Shown here one piece after another: positions 1 to 6,629 of a stretch of DNA of 15,396 bases. The stretch lies in assembly GCA_947002045.1 (NCBI GenBank), contig CAMQJB010000046.1, forward strand, positions 1-15,396. Reading direction: 5' to 3'. The notes under the pieces are model-generated. The model was not told the origin of the DNA and did not search any database. It was given only the letters and a program-made list of their open reading frames with translations. How positions within the stretch are numbered: the first letter of the stretch is position 1; every line of letters starts with the position of its first letter. Source of the stretch: an uncultured Collinsella sp. Its GTDB lineage: Bacteria; Actinomycetota; Coriobacteriia; Coriobacteriales; Coriobacteriaceae. Position numbers and translations under genes: made by a program.

Positions 1-25
1 TTGAGCTAAGTATCTAGAGACTCAA

Positions 26-220
26 GACGCCATCTTGGCGGGAGGTTAGTAATCCTAGGGCCTGGCCGGGCGGCACGGGTTAACTTTTCGTAGATTCCGC
101 ACGCAAAGAAAGCCACTTAATGTGGCTTTCGTCTTGCGCAGGACCTGACCGAGCGAAAAGTTAACCCGTGCCGCCCGGCCAGGCCCGATGGGACGGCTAC
201 CGAGCCGCCAAGATGGCGTC
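26..220. repeat. Nested near-palindrome at the 3' end of the HAD gene
   Basis: Bases 58-90 are the exact reverse complement of 154-186 (33 bp). Outside them, 26-41 is the exact reverse complement of 205-220 (16 bp). The spacers between the two pairs (42-57 and 187-204) have diverged, so the whole is not one perfect fold-back. A small hairpin (108-116 with 122-130) lies in the centre. The right outer arm is the last codons of the HAD gene (Asp-Ala-Ile-Leu-Ala). The left arm, read on the plus strand, gives the same five residues and ends in TAG after the same number of codons. It may be a diverged inverted duplication or a bidirectional terminator region. A contig-edge artefact cannot be excluded. 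Confidence 0.85.
102..130 (-). terminator. Probable terminator of the Cof-type HAD gene
   Basis: A 9-bp perfect stem (108-116 with 122-130, loop TTAAT) lies about 65 bases past the HAD stop codon. Read on the minus strand it is followed by a T-rich tail (CTTTCTTTGCG). A weaker T-rich tail exists in the plus direction, so it may work both ways. It sits inside the larger inverted repeat. Confidence 0.55.
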
Positions 221-1024
221 GATGAGCGTCAGTACGCCCCCGTCGTTGTTGCTCGGAATGCGCCATTTGGCATGCGCGTTCATGTGCTCCTCGGCATTGT
301 CCACGATAAAGCTATGTCCGACGCGCTCCAGCATGGGGATATCGTTGTACGTATCGCCCACGGCGGCGGCGTCGGCGATATCGATGTCCAGGTGCTCGCA
401 CAGGTGCGCGACGCCGGCGCCCTTGTCGACGCCCAAGTTCATGAAGTCGATCCACTCGCGCCCGGCGTTGGTGACGTAGAGCTTGTCCGAGAACTCGGGG
501 CTATAGGTCTCGCGGAATGCGGGCTCGGCATCGTAGGCGGGGAAGAAGATCGAGATCTTGTTGGACTCGATATCAATGCCCTCAAAGCTGTCGACGTAGT
601 TGATTGTGTTGTAGTAGACGCTGATCTCGTCGTGGTATTGATGGTCGCGGGCAAGCACGTAGAACTCGTCGAAGCAGCACAGGACGGGGACAGCGCGAGG
701 ATCCTCCGAGGCGCGGCTCAAGACCTGCTGGTACAGCTCCACGTCGATAATGCTCTTATAGATATAGCTGCCACGATAGATCACGCATGCGCCGTTGTCG
801 GGACAAAAGGCGAGGCGGTTCTTGATGCCCTCGAACATCTCTTCGAGCTTGGGGGCGGGACGTCCGCTGGCGGGGCAGAATACGATGCCGGCTTCGGCGA
901 GCTTGTCCAGGCGTTCGTCAAGGCCTTGCGGCAGCACGCGCTCGTCGGTCAGCAGTGTCTTGTCCATGTCGACGGCGATGAGCTTAATGTTTCCGATATT
1001 GGCGTCCGATTCGTAAGTTTGCAT
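197..1024 (-). CDS. Cof-type HAD-superfamily phosphatase
   Basis: Predicted soluble magnesium-dependent phosphatase of 275 aa, the usual size for the Cof/HAD-IIB group, which hydrolyses sugar phosphates, nucleotides or similar small phosphoesters. Motif I is DMDKTLL with the catalytic pair D19 and D21; the common glycine after the second Asp is a lysine here. Motif II is the serine of ASGRP (S53). Motif III is K201 in GVDKGAG. Motif IV is GDTYND (D224 and D228), which holds the metal. The segment at about 85-190 between motifs II and III matches the place of the C2-type cap. The ATG at 1024 is preceded by AAAGG 10 bases upstream. A minus-strand TATAAC at 1065-1060 could be a -10 box, but no good -35 is visible. 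The substrate cannot be told from sequence. Confidence 0.9.
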   Translation of the reverse strand: MQTYESDANIGNIKLIAVDMDKTLLTDERVLPQGLDERLDKLAEAGIVFCPASGRPAPKLEEMFEGIKNRLAFCPDNGACVIYRGSYIYKSIIDVELYQQVLSRASEDPRAVPVLCCFDEFYVLARDHQYHDEISVYYNTINYVDSFEGIDIESNKISIFFPAYDAEPAFRETYSPEFSDKLYVTNAGREWIDFMNLGVDKGAGVAHLCEHLDIDIADAAAVGDTYNDIPMLERVGHSFIVDNAEEHMNAHAKWRIPSNNDGGVLTLIDAILAAR

Positions 1025-1442
1025 AAAAGCGAGCCTTTCGTTTCGAAATTGTTTCAGACGTTATAACCATCAACTCGTAGTCAGGCGTATTTTCGCAGGA
1101 TTGGCGCGCGTTTGCATCTTCATTCACAAAGTAATGAAAAAACTTTTCAGAAATATGAATTTGTCGCTTGTACAGCAGGCACTTTAGTGTAATATAGCGA
1201 CCATCGAAAACGGAGACGGAAAAACAACCGTTTACCGAGGAAAAGGTACCGTTTACGATATAAGAATTGCGCCCGGCGATAGGTGAAAGGAGAGGCAGAT
1301 GCAGTTCGTAAAGATCATCACTACTGCAGACAATGCCATCCGACGCCAGCGCGCAATTTCCCGACGACGATAACAATCGTCTCTGTCCGCATGGGGCGAA
1401 TTGCCTCAACAGAGTCATTTTGAGGTCGTTGGGTTTTAGCAC
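984..1442 (-). CDS. Unrecognised ORF, possibly a real or decayed small gene
   Basis: An open frame of 152 codons fills most of the gap between the HAD gene and argG and overlaps the HAD start by 41 bases. It is not the shadow of a longer gene, and it is AT-richer than its neighbours (TTT, AAA and ATT codons are common). An open frame of this length in such sequence is unlikely by chance, although not decisive. Against it, there is no good ribosome site before the ATG at 1442, the HAD ribosome site lies inside it, and I see no motif, signal peptide or membrane segment I recognise. It could be a laterally acquired gene, a remnant, or a chance frame. Confidence 0.3.
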   Translation of the reverse strand: MLKPNDLKMTLLRQFAPCGQRRLLSSSGNCALASDGIVCSSDDLYELHLPLLSPIAGRNSYIVNGTFSSVNGCFSVSVFDGRYITLKCLLYKRQIHISEKFFHYFVNEDANARQSCENTPDYELMVITSETISKRKARFYANLRIGRQYRKH

Positions 1443-1578
1443 GACATTGCTGCATGTTTCTAGGGCATGTATGTGCTGATTTTTGCTATTTAACCTGATA
1501 TTGCACGGTATATGACCTTGAAATGACTTGCAACTGACCGATGTTCTAACTAGCTACCAAGGGCGAAAGGAAACAGCC
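1443..1578 (+). promoter_or_regulatory. argG upstream region
   Basis: An AT-rich stretch before argG. A TATATG at 1509-1514 could be a -10 box, but no -35 at a good distance stands out. Two GCATGT hexamers (1452-1457 and 1465-1470) occur 13 bases apart. No convincing ArgR operator of the TGAAT-type palindrome was found by eye. The sequence GAAAGG at 1565-1570, 8 bases before the ATG at 1579, is the ribosome site and decides the start. Confidence 0.35.
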
Positions 1579-2805
1579 ATGAGCAAGGAAAAAGTCGTTC
1601 TCGCATATTCCGGTGGTCTTGATACATCCGTATGTGTCAAGTGGCTCCAGGACGAGAAGAATCTCGATGTCGTTTGCGTCTGCGGCAACGTGGGCCAGGA
1701 GGAGACCGGCCTGGATGCCAAGAAGCAGAAGGCGCTCGACCTGGGCGTTCTCGATTGCCAGGTGCTCGACCTGCGCGACGAGTTCTCCGATGAGTTCCTG
1801 ACTAAGGCCATCGCCGCAAATTCCATGTACGAGAACAAGTACCCGCTGCTCTCCGCCCTGTCTCGCCCGCTGCTCGCCAAGAAGCTTGTCGAGGTCGCTC
1901 ACGAGTTTGGCGCGACCTACGTCGCCCACGGCTGCACCGGCAAGGGTAACGACCAGGTTCGTTTTGAGGCTGCGGTCAAGGCCCTCGACCCCGAGCTCAA
2001 GGTTATCGCCCCCGTTCGCGAGTGGGATCTGAAGTGCCGTCCCGACGAGGTCGCCTATGCCCACGCCCACAACGTGCCGGTTCCCGAGGGTGCCAACGAC
2101 AACCCCTATTCCATCGACGACAACCTGTGGGGTCGTGCCATTGAGTGTGGCCACCTGGAGGACCCCTGGAATGAGCCGCTCGACGACGCCTGGGTTATGA
2201 CCAAGAATCCCGAGGACACGCCCGACACCCCGACGTATACCGAGATTGAGTTTGAGGCCGGCAAGCCCGTCGCCGTCGACGGCAAGAAGATGAAGCTTTC
2301 CGAGATCGTCATCGCCCTCAACAAGATTTCGGGCGACAACGGCTTTGGCCGTCTCGACCTGGTTGAGGATCGTCTGGTGGGCCTCAAGAGCCGCGAATGC
2401 TATGAGGTTCCCGGAGCCCTGACGCTCATCACCGCCCACAAGGCACTCGAGGACATCTGCGTCGAGGGCGACTTGCTCAAGACCAAGATCAAGCTCGAGC
2501 AGGATTGGGCCACCGCCGTGTATAACGGTCAGTGGTACAGCCCGCTCAAGAACGCGCTCGACGCCTTTATGGCCGACACCCAGAAGTTCGTGACCGGCAC
2601 CGTCCGTCTGAAGTTCTTTAAGGGCAACTGCCATGTCGTCGGCCGCAAGAGCCCCTTCAGCCTCTACGACTACGGTCTGGCTACCTACGACCGCGACACC
2701 ACGTTTGACGAGAAGGCCAGCGCCGGCTTTATCGAGATCGATACGCTGTCGCTCAAGACGTGGGCCAAGGTCCAGGGTCCCAGCTCTGCTGCCGCTCAGG
2801 CTTAA
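1579..2805 (+). CDS. argG: Argininosuccinate synthase
   Basis: Joins citrulline and aspartate at the cost of ATP (to AMP and PPi), giving argininosuccinate. This is the penultimate step of arginine synthesis, in the cytosol. The protein has 408 aa, in the normal range. The N-terminal ATP-pyrophosphatase P-loop AYSGGLDTS is at residues 9-17. HGCTGKGNDQVRFE at about 116-129 is the second nucleotide/aspartate-binding signature of the family, followed by the synthetase domain with the Asn-Pro-Tyr-Ser-Ile-Asp block. The frame is open 17 codons further upstream, but the ATG at 1579 has a GAAAGG site at 8 bases and starts with the standard MSKEKVVLAYSGG. argH, the next enzyme, follows about 520 bases later on the same strand, with a small gene and a hairpin in between, so the two may not be tightly co-transcribed. 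Confidence 0.97.
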   Translation: MSKEKVVLAYSGGLDTSVCVKWLQDEKNLDVVCVCGNVGQEETGLDAKKQKALDLGVLDCQVLDLRDEFSDEFLTKAIAANSMYENKYPLLSALSRPLLAKKLVEVAHEFGATYVAHGCTGKGNDQVRFEAAVKALDPELKVIAPVREWDLKCRPDEVAYAHAHNVPVPEGANDNPYSIDDNLWGRAIECGHLEDPWNEPLDDAWVMTKNPEDTPDTPTYTEIEFEAGKPVAVDGKKMKLSEIVIALNKISGDNGFGRLDLVEDRLVGLKSRECYEVPGALTLITAHKALEDICVEGDLLKTKIKLEQDWATAVYNGQWYSPLKNALDAFMADTQKFVTGTVRLKFFKGNCHVVGRKSPFSLYDYGLATYDRDTTFDEKASAGFIEIDTLSLKTWAKVQGPSSAAAQA

Positions 2806-2820
2806 GTCTTCCTTCCCTTG

Positions 2821-2848
2821 GTATCCGCGCGGCCCATCCGCGTGATAC
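2821..2848 (+). other. Imperfect hairpin just past argG
   Basis: GTATC pairs with GATAC and CGCGG with CCGCG around a CCCAT loop, with a small internal loop between. It starts 15 bases after the argG stop. No T-run follows, so it may be a 3'-end stabilising or processing structure rather than a terminator. Confidence 0.4.
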
Positions 2849-2958
2849 ATAACGGGCGCATGGGGTCCCTACCTTTCGTTATGCTTGCTGACACTTCTTA
2901 ACATCGGTGGCCCCTACGTTCCGCCCGCATATATGATGCCGCGACTGCGGCTGAGTCC

Positions 2959-2999
2959 GAGCCCCGCCGGGGTTGTCCGGCGGGGCTCCTTCTATCAAT
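2959..2999 (+). terminator. Probable argG terminator or attenuator hairpin
   Basis: A 12-bp perfect GC-rich stem (2959-2970 with 2977-2988, loop GGTTGT) is followed by CTTCTATCAATTT, a broken T tract. The stem is very stable but the tail is weak, so partial read-through into the small gene and argH is possible. Confidence 0.65.
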
Positions 3000-3038
3000 T
3001 TGGCGGCTCTGCACCTATATATATGAGGAGTATCCATT

Positions 3039-3209
3039 ATGTTCAATGCTATCGCGCATGCTTTACTTGCTCTCGCGCCCGAGCTCGATGCTGCAAAGGT
3101 CGAGGACGTCCCTATGGGCCTGAAGGCCTGGATCGACGGTTCACAGGGCAACATCCGGAGGGAGACGTTGGGCGCCAAGTGCATGGTGCGTCACTTCTTT
3201 GCAAATTAG
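3039..3209 (+). CDS. Small 56-aa protein between argG and argH
   Basis: The ATG at 3039 is preceded by a strong ribosome site, GAGGAG at 3025-3030, 8 bases away. The frame runs 56 codons to TAG at 3207-3209. Codon use is GC-ending and resembles the neighbouring genes. The product starts MFNAIAHALLALAPELDAA, with a short hydrophobic run at residues 3-14 that is too short for a clear membrane span. The rest is mixed charged (WIDGSQGNIRRETLGAKC). I do not recognise a family. Its position between the two arginine genes and downstream of the hairpin at 2959-2988 suggests either a small protein of the arginine locus or a translated leader acting on argH. It is short enough to be missed by length filters. 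Confidence 0.6.
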   Translation: MFNAIAHALLALAPELDAAKVEDVPMGLKAWIDGSQGNIRRETLGAKCMVRHFFAN

Positions 3210-3327
3210 CTACATGGCCCAGCGCACGGCAGGGAGTGTGTAAAACTAGCGGTTGAAAAATCGCTTTAGCGACAGGGCGCATTGCTTTGGGCGCTTGTTT
3301 TGGTATTTGGAGAAAGGAGACGGTTCC

Positions 3328-4758
3328 ATGGCTCTTTGGGGCGGTCGTTTTGAGGCGGGCGTGGCCGAGGTCACGCAGGAGTTTGGCGCGTCGCTGCCGG
3401 TCGACAAACATCTCTATAAGCAGGATATCGCCGGCTCTAAGGCGCATGCCAAGATGCTGGAGGCCCAGGGCATCATCAGTGCCGAGGACGAGCAAGCGAT
3501 AGCCGAGGGCCTGACCGGAATCGAACAGGATATCGATGCCGGCAACTTCACCTTCGACATCAACGACGAGGACATTCATATGTCCATCGAGAGCGAGCTG
3601 ACGCGTCGCATCGGCGAGGCTGGCAAGCGCTTGCATACCGGACGTTCGCGCAACGACCAGGTGGCGACCGATACGCGCCTGGGCGTCAAGGCGCTGGCCA
3701 AGGAGCTCATGGAGGCCAATCTTGAGCTGCGCCATGTGCTGGTGGATGCGGCCAAGAAGTACGACAAGGTGATTCTGCCGGGCTACACGCACATGCAGCA
3801 TGCTCAGCCCGTGCTGCTGTCGCATCATCTGCTGGCGTATTCCTGGATGTTCGCGCGCGACTTTACACGCCTGAAGGTCGCCTTTGATGCCGCCGACAAC
3901 TGCCCGCTGGGTGCTGCCGCGCTTGCCGGTACGAGCTATCCGCTCGATCGCCAGATGACGGCTGCTGAACTTGGCTTTGCGGGCGTGATTCCCAACTCGC
4001 TCGATGCGGTTTCCGACCGTGATTTCCTGCTCGATCTGCATTACGCCGGCTCCGTCATGGCCATGCACCTGTCGCGTCTTTCCGAGGAGATCGTGCTGTG
4101 GTCGAGCTCTGAATTTGGCTTTATCACGCTTTCCGACTCGTACTCCACCGGCTCGTCCATCATGCCGCAGAAGAAGAATCCCGACTTTGCCGAGCTTATT
4201 CGCGGCAAGAGCGGCCGTGTCTATGGCAACCTGGTGCAGCTGCTCGTAACCATGAAGGGCCTGCCGCTTGCTTATAACAAGGACTTGCAGGAGGACAAGG
4301 AGGGCGCCCTCGATACTGCCCATACGCTCATGCAGTGCCTGTCGGTTATGGCCGGTATGATTTCGACTTGGACCGTCAACGAGGATGCCATGGCGCGCGA
4401 GTGCGGCGTGGGGCACCTTGCCGCCACCGATGTTGCCGATTACCTGGCCAAGCGCGGTCTGCCGTTCCGTGAGGCGCATGCCGTGGTGGGCCATTTGGTC
4501 CTGATGTGCGAGAAGCGCGGCTGCAATCTTGAGGACCTGCCGTTTGAGGTGTTCCAGGAGGCGAGCCCGCTCTTTGAGCACGACATTATCGAGGAGCTCG
4601 ACATCCCGTCGATTGTCGCCGCGCGCACGACCGAGGGCGGCACCGCCCCTGCCGCCGTTGCCGTGCAGCTGCAGCGTTCCGAGGCGCAGCTCGTGGCCGA
4701 CGAGGGCGTGTTTGGATCGCTGACTAAGGTCGTTGAGATGGGGCACGGGGTAAAGTAG
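3328..4758 (+). CDS. argH: Argininosuccinate lyase
   Basis: Cleaves argininosuccinate to arginine and fumarate, the last step of arginine synthesis; a homotetrameric cytosolic enzyme of the fumarase/aspartase superfamily. The protein has 476 aa, close to the family norm. It begins with the typical MALWGGRFEAG. The signature GSSIMPQKKNPD, with the flexible catalytic-serine loop, is at about residues 275-286. HTGRSRNDQVATDTR at about 107-121 and YTHMQHAQP at about 153-161 (with the active-site His) are the other two conserved regions. The frame is open 25 codons upstream, but AAAGGAG at 3313-3319, 8 bases before the ATG at 3328, fixes the start. A hairpin terminator follows at 4808. Confidence 0.97.
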   Translation: MALWGGRFEAGVAEVTQEFGASLPVDKHLYKQDIAGSKAHAKMLEAQGIISAEDEQAIAEGLTGIEQDIDAGNFTFDINDEDIHMSIESELTRRIGEAGKRLHTGRSRNDQVATDTRLGVKALAKELMEANLELRHVLVDAAKKYDKVILPGYTHMQHAQPVLLSHHLLAYSWMFARDFTRLKVAFDAADNCPLGAAALAGTSYPLDRQMTAAELGFAGVIPNSLDAVSDRDFLLDLHYAGSVMAMHLSRLSEEIVLWSSSEFGFITLSDSYSTGSSIMPQKKNPDFAELIRGKSGRVYGNLVQLLVTMKGLPLAYNKDLQEDKEGALDTAHTLMQCLSVMAGMISTWTVNEDAMARECGVGHLAATDVADYLAKRGLPFREAHAVVGHLVLMCEKRGCNLEDLPFEVFQEASPLFEHDIIEELDIPSIVAARTTEGGTAPAAVAVQLQRSEAQLVADEGVFGSLTKVVEMGHGVK

Positions 4759-4807
4759 GGTTTGGCTGAAGCCGTTTTGGCCATGTATTGATAAATCGTT
4801 GTTGCTT

Positions 4808-4844
4808 TACGGACGTCTGCTGATGTGGGCGTCCGTATTTTGTT
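4808..4844 (+). terminator. argH terminator
   Basis: TACGGACG (4808-4815) pairs with CGTCCGTA (4830-4837) over a 14-base loop and is followed by TTTTGTTG. It lies 50 bases after the argH stop. Confidence 0.8.
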
Positions 4845-5049
4845 GCTATGGGGGAGGGGCTTGTCGAGAACTTCTGTAGGACCTTTGGGCAGGTTGTGTA
4901 GGGGGCACGTTCACAGACGGCAACCGACCGTCTGCTCTGTTCGATGCGGTTGATGGGCGGTCGGATGGTACTCTAATCGGGCTTCGAAACAGAAGTGACA
5001 CATATGGAGCGCTTTAATAAATTGTAGCGTTTCAATAAACAGCTTTTTG
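4845..5049 (+). other. Non-coding stretch before ndk with hairpins and repeats
   Basis: No coding frame is convincing here. A 7-bp stem (4914-4920 with 4928-4934) overlaps two alternative pairings: CAACCG 4921-4926 with CGGTTG 4947-4952, and CCGACCG 4924-4930 with CGGTCGG 4958-4964. Downstream lies an AT-rich pair of direct repeats, annotated separately. It may hold regulatory DNA for ndk or a small transcript. Confidence 0.4.
5008..5039. repeat. Two 14-bp direct repeats with an 18-base period
   Basis: AGCGCTTTAATAAA (5008-5021) and AGCGTTTCAATAAA (5026-5039) match at 12 of 14 bases and start 18 bases apart. They lie just upstream of the ndk promoter candidate, a usual position for activator or repressor sites. 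Confidence 0.5.
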
Positions 5050-5078
5050 TTTAACTGCAGCTAAAACTCTGTTACGAT
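5050..5078 (+). promoter_or_regulatory. Candidate ndk promoter
   Basis: TTTAAC (5050-5055) and TACGAT (5073-5078) are separated by 17 bases, giving a start near 5085 and a leader of about 57 bases. The -35 is a moderate match to consensus. Confidence 0.45.
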
Positions 5079-5141
5079 GCAGTCCGGGCGGGTGCCGGAA
5101 TGGGACTTGGGCACGCGCGAACCTACTTGAAAGGCTACCTT

Positions 5142-5546
5142 ATGGCTATCGAGAAGACCTTCATCATGATTAAGCCCGACGCTGTGCGCGATCGTAAGAT
5201 CGGCGAGATCGTCGCTCGCATTGAGCGTAGCGGCCTTGTCATCGAGCGCATGGAGATGACCACGCTCGAGCGCGCTACCGTCGAGGAGCACTACGCCCAT
5301 CTGGCCGACAAGCCCTTCTTTGGTGGTCTCTGTGACTTTATGACGAGCGGCCCGGTCGTTAAGATGGTCGTTTCCGGTCTCTCCGCTGTCTCCAAGATGC
5401 GCACCCTTATGGGTGCTACCAACCCGCTTGATGCTGCTCCCGGCACCATTCGCGGCGACTTCGCTGTCGATGTCAACGCTAACGTAATCCACGGCTCCGA
5501 CTGCTTGGAGAACGCCGAGATCGAGATCAAGCGCTTCTTTGGCTAA
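5142..5546 (+). CDS. ndk: Nucleoside diphosphate kinase
   Basis: Transfers the gamma-phosphate between nucleoside tri- and diphosphates by a ping-pong mechanism through a phosphohistidine, balancing NTP and dNTP pools in the cytosol. It has 134 aa, the standard bacterial length. It starts MAIEKTFIMIKPDAV, with the conserved lysine K11. The catalytic His is H117 in NVIHGSD. R104 and N114, in GTIRGDF and VNANVIHG, are at the places of the nucleotide-binding residues. The frame is open 14 codons upstream, but the ATG at 5142 has GAAAGG 7 bases before it and matches the family's N-terminus. It is a single-gene unit, with its own promoter candidate and a strong terminator. Confidence 0.97.
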   Translation: MAIEKTFIMIKPDAVRDRKIGEIVARIERSGLVIERMEMTTLERATVEEHYAHLADKPFFGGLCDFMTSGPVVKMVVSGLSAVSKMRTLMGATNPLDAAPGTIRGDFAVDVNANVIHGSDCLENAEIEIKRFFG

Positions 5547-5585
5547 ACCAGCTTTGACTCCTTAAAGCTGTTAGCGTGTGGCTTT

Positions 5586-5620
5586 GGCGCCGCGGAATTC
5601 CATCCGCGGCGCCCTTTTTA
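5586..5620 (+). terminator. ndk terminator
   Basis: An 11-bp perfect GC-rich stem (5586-5596 with 5603-5613, loop ATTCCA) is followed by CTTTTTA. It lies 40 bases past the ndk stop. Confidence 0.92.
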
Positions 5621-5644
5621 TTCCAGTAGATTTTTGGTAACCGC

Positions 5645-5674
5645 TTAGAAATCTACTAAAGAGCCCCCGTCCGG
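5645..5674 (-). terminator. Distal half of the rpiB terminator, split by the IS
   Basis: On the minus strand, CCGGACGGGGGCT (5674-5662) is followed by CTTTAGTAGATTT, a T-rich tail. This arm pairs with 7146-7134 across the insertion (13 bp, one G-T pair). Together they form the terminator that once ended rpiB. A second inverted repeat, AGTAGATTT 5625-5633 with AAATCTACT 5649-5657, overlaps the tail. Confidence 0.75.
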
Positions 5675-5679
5675 ATGTT

Positions 5680-5703
5680 TGAACTGCACCCCAAAACTTG
5701 GAC
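5680..5703. repeat. IS terminal inverted repeat, orfB side
   Basis: 24 bp starting TGAACTGC and ending CTTGGAC. It matches the reverse complement of 7103-7126 at 19 positions. Confidence 0.9.
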
Positions 5704-5717
5704 GGCTTAAATAAAAA

Positions 5718-6629
5718 CTACGCCGCAAGGGACTGTCTCCGGAACTCCTCCGGGGTCAGTCCCTTCAGTTTAACCTGGCGCCTCCTCGTGTTCCAATGGA
5801 CCACGAAGTCGTCGAGGTCCGCCTTGAAGGACTCGAAGTCCGGCCACGTCCTTCCGCGGAAGAACTCGTCCTTGATGTGGCCGAACACCTGCTCCGTCGC
5901 GCCGTTGTCGATGCAGTTGCCCTTCCGGGACATGCTCTGCACCACGCCGGCCTCCTCCAGCCGCCTGCACCAACCGGCCTGCTGGTACTGCCAGCCCATG
6001 TCCGAGTGCAGGATCGGCCTGGAGCCCTTGGGCTTCCTGGACACGAGCTGGTCGAGCAGCTCGTGCTGCTGGGCCATGTTGGGGTGCAGCGACGTGGACC
6101 AGGCGACGATCTCCTTGCTGCCGAAGTCGTAGACCGGCGCGAAGTAGGCCTTGCCCCAGGGCTGCTTGAACTCGGTGACGTCGGTGCCCATCTTTTCCCA
6201 CGGCCCGTCGGCGGCGAAGTCGCGCCCGATGACGTTCTCGAAGGTCTTTCCGACCTTGCCCCTGTACGAGTTGTACCTGTGGTAGTCGGTCTCGCGGCGG
6301 ATCCCGCAGCTGATGCCCATCTCGCGCATCATCTTCAGCACGGTCTTGCAGGCTATGCGCACGCCCCGCTCGGCGCGCAGGCACATGGCGATCCGCCTGT
6401 GGCCGCACCCGTTGGCCGTGCGCGAGAATATCTCGGCGGCGGCCTCCCAGAGCTCGGGCCTGGTGGGAGCCTTCGGGTGCGACAGCGCGTAGTAGTAGCT
6501 CGACCTCGCCAGGCCGGCGCACTCCAGCAGGCACCCCAGCCCGTACCCCTCTTCGCGCAGGGCGCCCACGGCCTCGACCTTCGCCCTGGTCAGAGTCCGT
6601 CCCTGTCGACCAGGGCACGCAATTTTTTT
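5718..6629 (-). CDS. IS3-family transposase, OrfB part (DDE catalytic domain)
   Basis: Integrase-type catalytic part of the transposase, which cuts and joins the IS ends. It is read in the -1 frame relative to OrfA after slippage at 6623-6629, giving a fusion of about 454 aa. The region after the junction begins IACPGRQGRTLTRAKVE, followed by the HTH_21-like segment (GLARSSYYYAL). The catalytic triad is the Asp of TDVTEF, the Asp of HSDMGWQY and the Glu of DNGATEQ, with exactly 35 residues between the second Asp and the Glu, the DD35E spacing of the family. The frame is intact to the TAA at 5718. No ATG sits near the frame start, so it is best seen as made only by frameshifting. The frame stays open upstream to 7259, but that part is the shadow of OrfA. 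Confidence 0.93.
   Translation of the reverse strand, partial: KKIACPGRQGRTLTRAKVEAVGALREEGYGLGCLLECAGLARSSYYYALSHPKAPTRPELWEAAAEIFSRTANGCGHRRIAMCLRAERGVRIACKTVLKMMREMGISCGIRRETDYHRYNSYRGKVGKTFENVIGRDFAADGPWEKMGTDVTEFKQPWGKAYFAPVYDFGSKEIVAWSTSLHPNMAQQHELLDQLVSRKPKGSRPILHSDMGWQYQQAGWCRRLEEAGVVQSMSRKGNCIDNGATEQVFGHIKDEFFRGRTWPDFESFKADLDDFVVHWNTRRRQVKLKGLTPEEFRRQSLAA

Noticed and set aside
58..186. The 33-bp inverted repeat as a MITE
   Set aside because: No target duplication is seen at its edges and there is no second copy in the window; kept only as an inverted repeat.
1443..1578. ArgR operator before argG
   Set aside because: No TGAAT-type palindrome close to consensus was found on either strand.
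1546..2850. Long minus-strand frame of 434 codons opposite argG
   Set aside because: Shadow of a high-GC gene; argG has full motifs and a ribosome site, and the antisense product has none.
3282..3309. TTGCTT-16-TATTTG as an argH promoter
   Set aside because: The start point would fall on the argH ribosome site, leaving no usable leader.
3112..4746. Minus-strand frame of 544 codons opposite argH
   Set aside because: Shadow of argH in GC-rich DNA, with His/Gln/Arg-rich low-complexity translation and no ribosome site.
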